From NCBI GenBank assembly GCA_025934635.1, contig JAICWX010000490.1, positions 1-5,190 on the forward strand: DNA of 5,190 nucleotides, written 5' to 3'. The DNA is from Streptosporangiaceae bacterium. Lineage in GTDB: Bacteria > Actinomycetota > Actinomycetes > Streptosporangiales > Streptosporangiaceae. A model generated the notes under the pieces. The model saw only the letters and a list, made by a program, of their open reading frames with translations, was not told where the DNA came from and made no database searches. Each line of letters begins with the position of its first letter. Position 1 is the stretch's first letter. Of this stretch, positions 4,603 through 5,190 are shown piece after piece. The position numbers were made by a program, and so were the translations under genes.

Positions 4603-5190
4603 TCAAGGGCCGGTGTGGGCGCCGGTCATCATGGCGGCCAGGTCGTCGGGGTGGATGAAGGAGGGGGGCGGGGGCGGGCCCCAGGAGAACAGGCCGCGGG
4701 CGCCCTCGAGGTCCTGCGGCGTCCACAGCTGGTCGTCGACGATGCAGTCCATGTCGCTGTAGTACTCGCTGAAGTTGCCGGCCGGGTCCTTGAGGTACCA
4801 GAAGAAGTTCGACCCGCCGTAGTGCCGGCCGAGGCCCCAGACGTGCCGCTCGGGGTGGTCCGCGAGCATGGTGGCGGCCCCCCGGCCGACGTCGTCGACG
4901 TCGTCGACCTGCCACGACGTGTGGTGCAGGAAGGAGACCGGCGCGCCCAGGACCAGCACGTTGTGGTGGTCGGTGGAGCAGCGCATGAACGTGCCGGCGC
5001 CCTTGATCCGGTCGCTGATCCTGAAGCCGAGCCCGGAGGTGAAGAACGCCTCGGTCGCCTGCGGGTCGGTGGAGCCCATCACGGCGTGCCCGAGCTTGCG
5101 CGGGGCGACGCGGTCCTCGCGCAGGATCCCGGGCGCCCGGACGTCGGGCCGTTCGGTCCGGCCCGGCCCGTTGTACGGGGTCGGAGCCAC
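4603..5190 (-). CDS. Type I extradiol (VOC family) ring-cleavage dioxygenase, C-terminal part
   Basis: This 195-residue stretch is open to the window edge, so the N-terminus, probably including the first VOC module, is missing. The visible module has the layout of Fe(II) extradiol dioxygenases that open catechol-type rings: K-L-G-H35-A-V-M-G (first iron ligand), L-H-H90-T-S-W-Q-V (second), and D-P-A-G-N-F-S-E142-Y-Y-S-D (third, glutamate). D-H-H76-N (74-77) and G-L-G-R-H123-Y match the second-shell catalytic histidines of BphC-like enzymes. The numbering counts from the window edge. All three ligands are present, so this half should be catalytically competent. The Pro-rich tail S-W-G-P-P-P-P-P-S-F (169-178) is a lid-like end. 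It likely acts in cytoplasmic aromatic or steroid-type catabolism; the substrate cannot be named. It is on the same strand as the SDR/HIT pair, separated by 179 bp. Confidence 0.88.
   Translation of the reverse strand: MAPTPYNGPGRTERPDVRAPGILREDRVAPRKLGHAVMGSTDPQATEAFFTSGLGFRISDRIKGAGTFMRCSTDHHNVLVLGAPVSFLHHTSWQVDDVDDVGRGAATMLADHPERHVWGLGRHYGGSNFFWYLKDPAGNFSEYYSDMDCIVDDQLWTPQDLEGARGLFSWGPPPPPSFIHPDDLAAMMTGAHTGP

Noticed and set aside
4439..4915. A single 158-residue minus-strand gene starting inside the dioxygenase
   Set aside because: Its first two thirds are an out-of-frame Arg/Pro-rich reading of the dioxygenase; only the last part (4442-4543) has a coding-like codon pattern, so only that part was kept.

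Overview
The window is very GC-rich with strong G/C bias at third codon positions. It begins with a DUF397 gene behind the tail of what looks like an XRE-type regulator, a pairing typical of Streptomyces-like and related sporulating or filamentous actinomycetes. The source is therefore very probably an actinomycete chromosome; the genus cannot be read from the sequence.

Layout. (1) Positions 1-232, plus strand: the last codons of a probable helix-turn-helix/DUF5753 protein overlap a complete DUF397 gene; a perfect 16-bp palindrome follows. (2) Positions 311-1653: a metal-resistance module. An ArsR-family repressor with a CmtR-like Cys-x3-Cys pair (minus strand) is divergent from a cation diffusion facilitator (CDF) metal exporter (plus strand). 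The 71-bp gap and the repressor's first codons hold an ArsR-type inverted repeat (632-655), a second palindrome (647-659) and a tandem 12-bp repeat (660-683). The tandem repeat contains a 15/19 match to the classical Fur box, so control by both an ArsR repressor and a Fur/Zur-family protein is plausible. (3) Positions 1756-3372, plus strand: a CPA1-type Na+/H+ antiporter with a long charged cytoplasmic tail, starting at GTG. (4) Positions 3393-4423, minus strand: a translationally coupled pair, made of an NmrA-like SDR protein that seems to lack about 100 internal residues and a HIT-like protein with a CxxC pair and an altered histidine triad. (5) Positions 4439-4602: a gap holding a coding-like remnant with no usable start and an A/T-rich 22-bp near-palindrome. 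(6) Positions 4603-5190, minus strand: the C-terminal catalytic part of a type I extradiol (VOC) ring-cleavage dioxygenase, running off the window edge.

The left half reads as ion homeostasis: the metal sensor controls export of a divalent metal, and the antiporter next to it exchanges monovalent cations for protons. The right half is the end of a catabolic or redox cluster with signs of gene decay. I see no mobile element, CRISPR array, tRNA or rRNA. The most notable signals are the layered regulatory region at 632-683, the shortened SDR gene, and the palindrome plus orphan coding remnant at 4439-4589.
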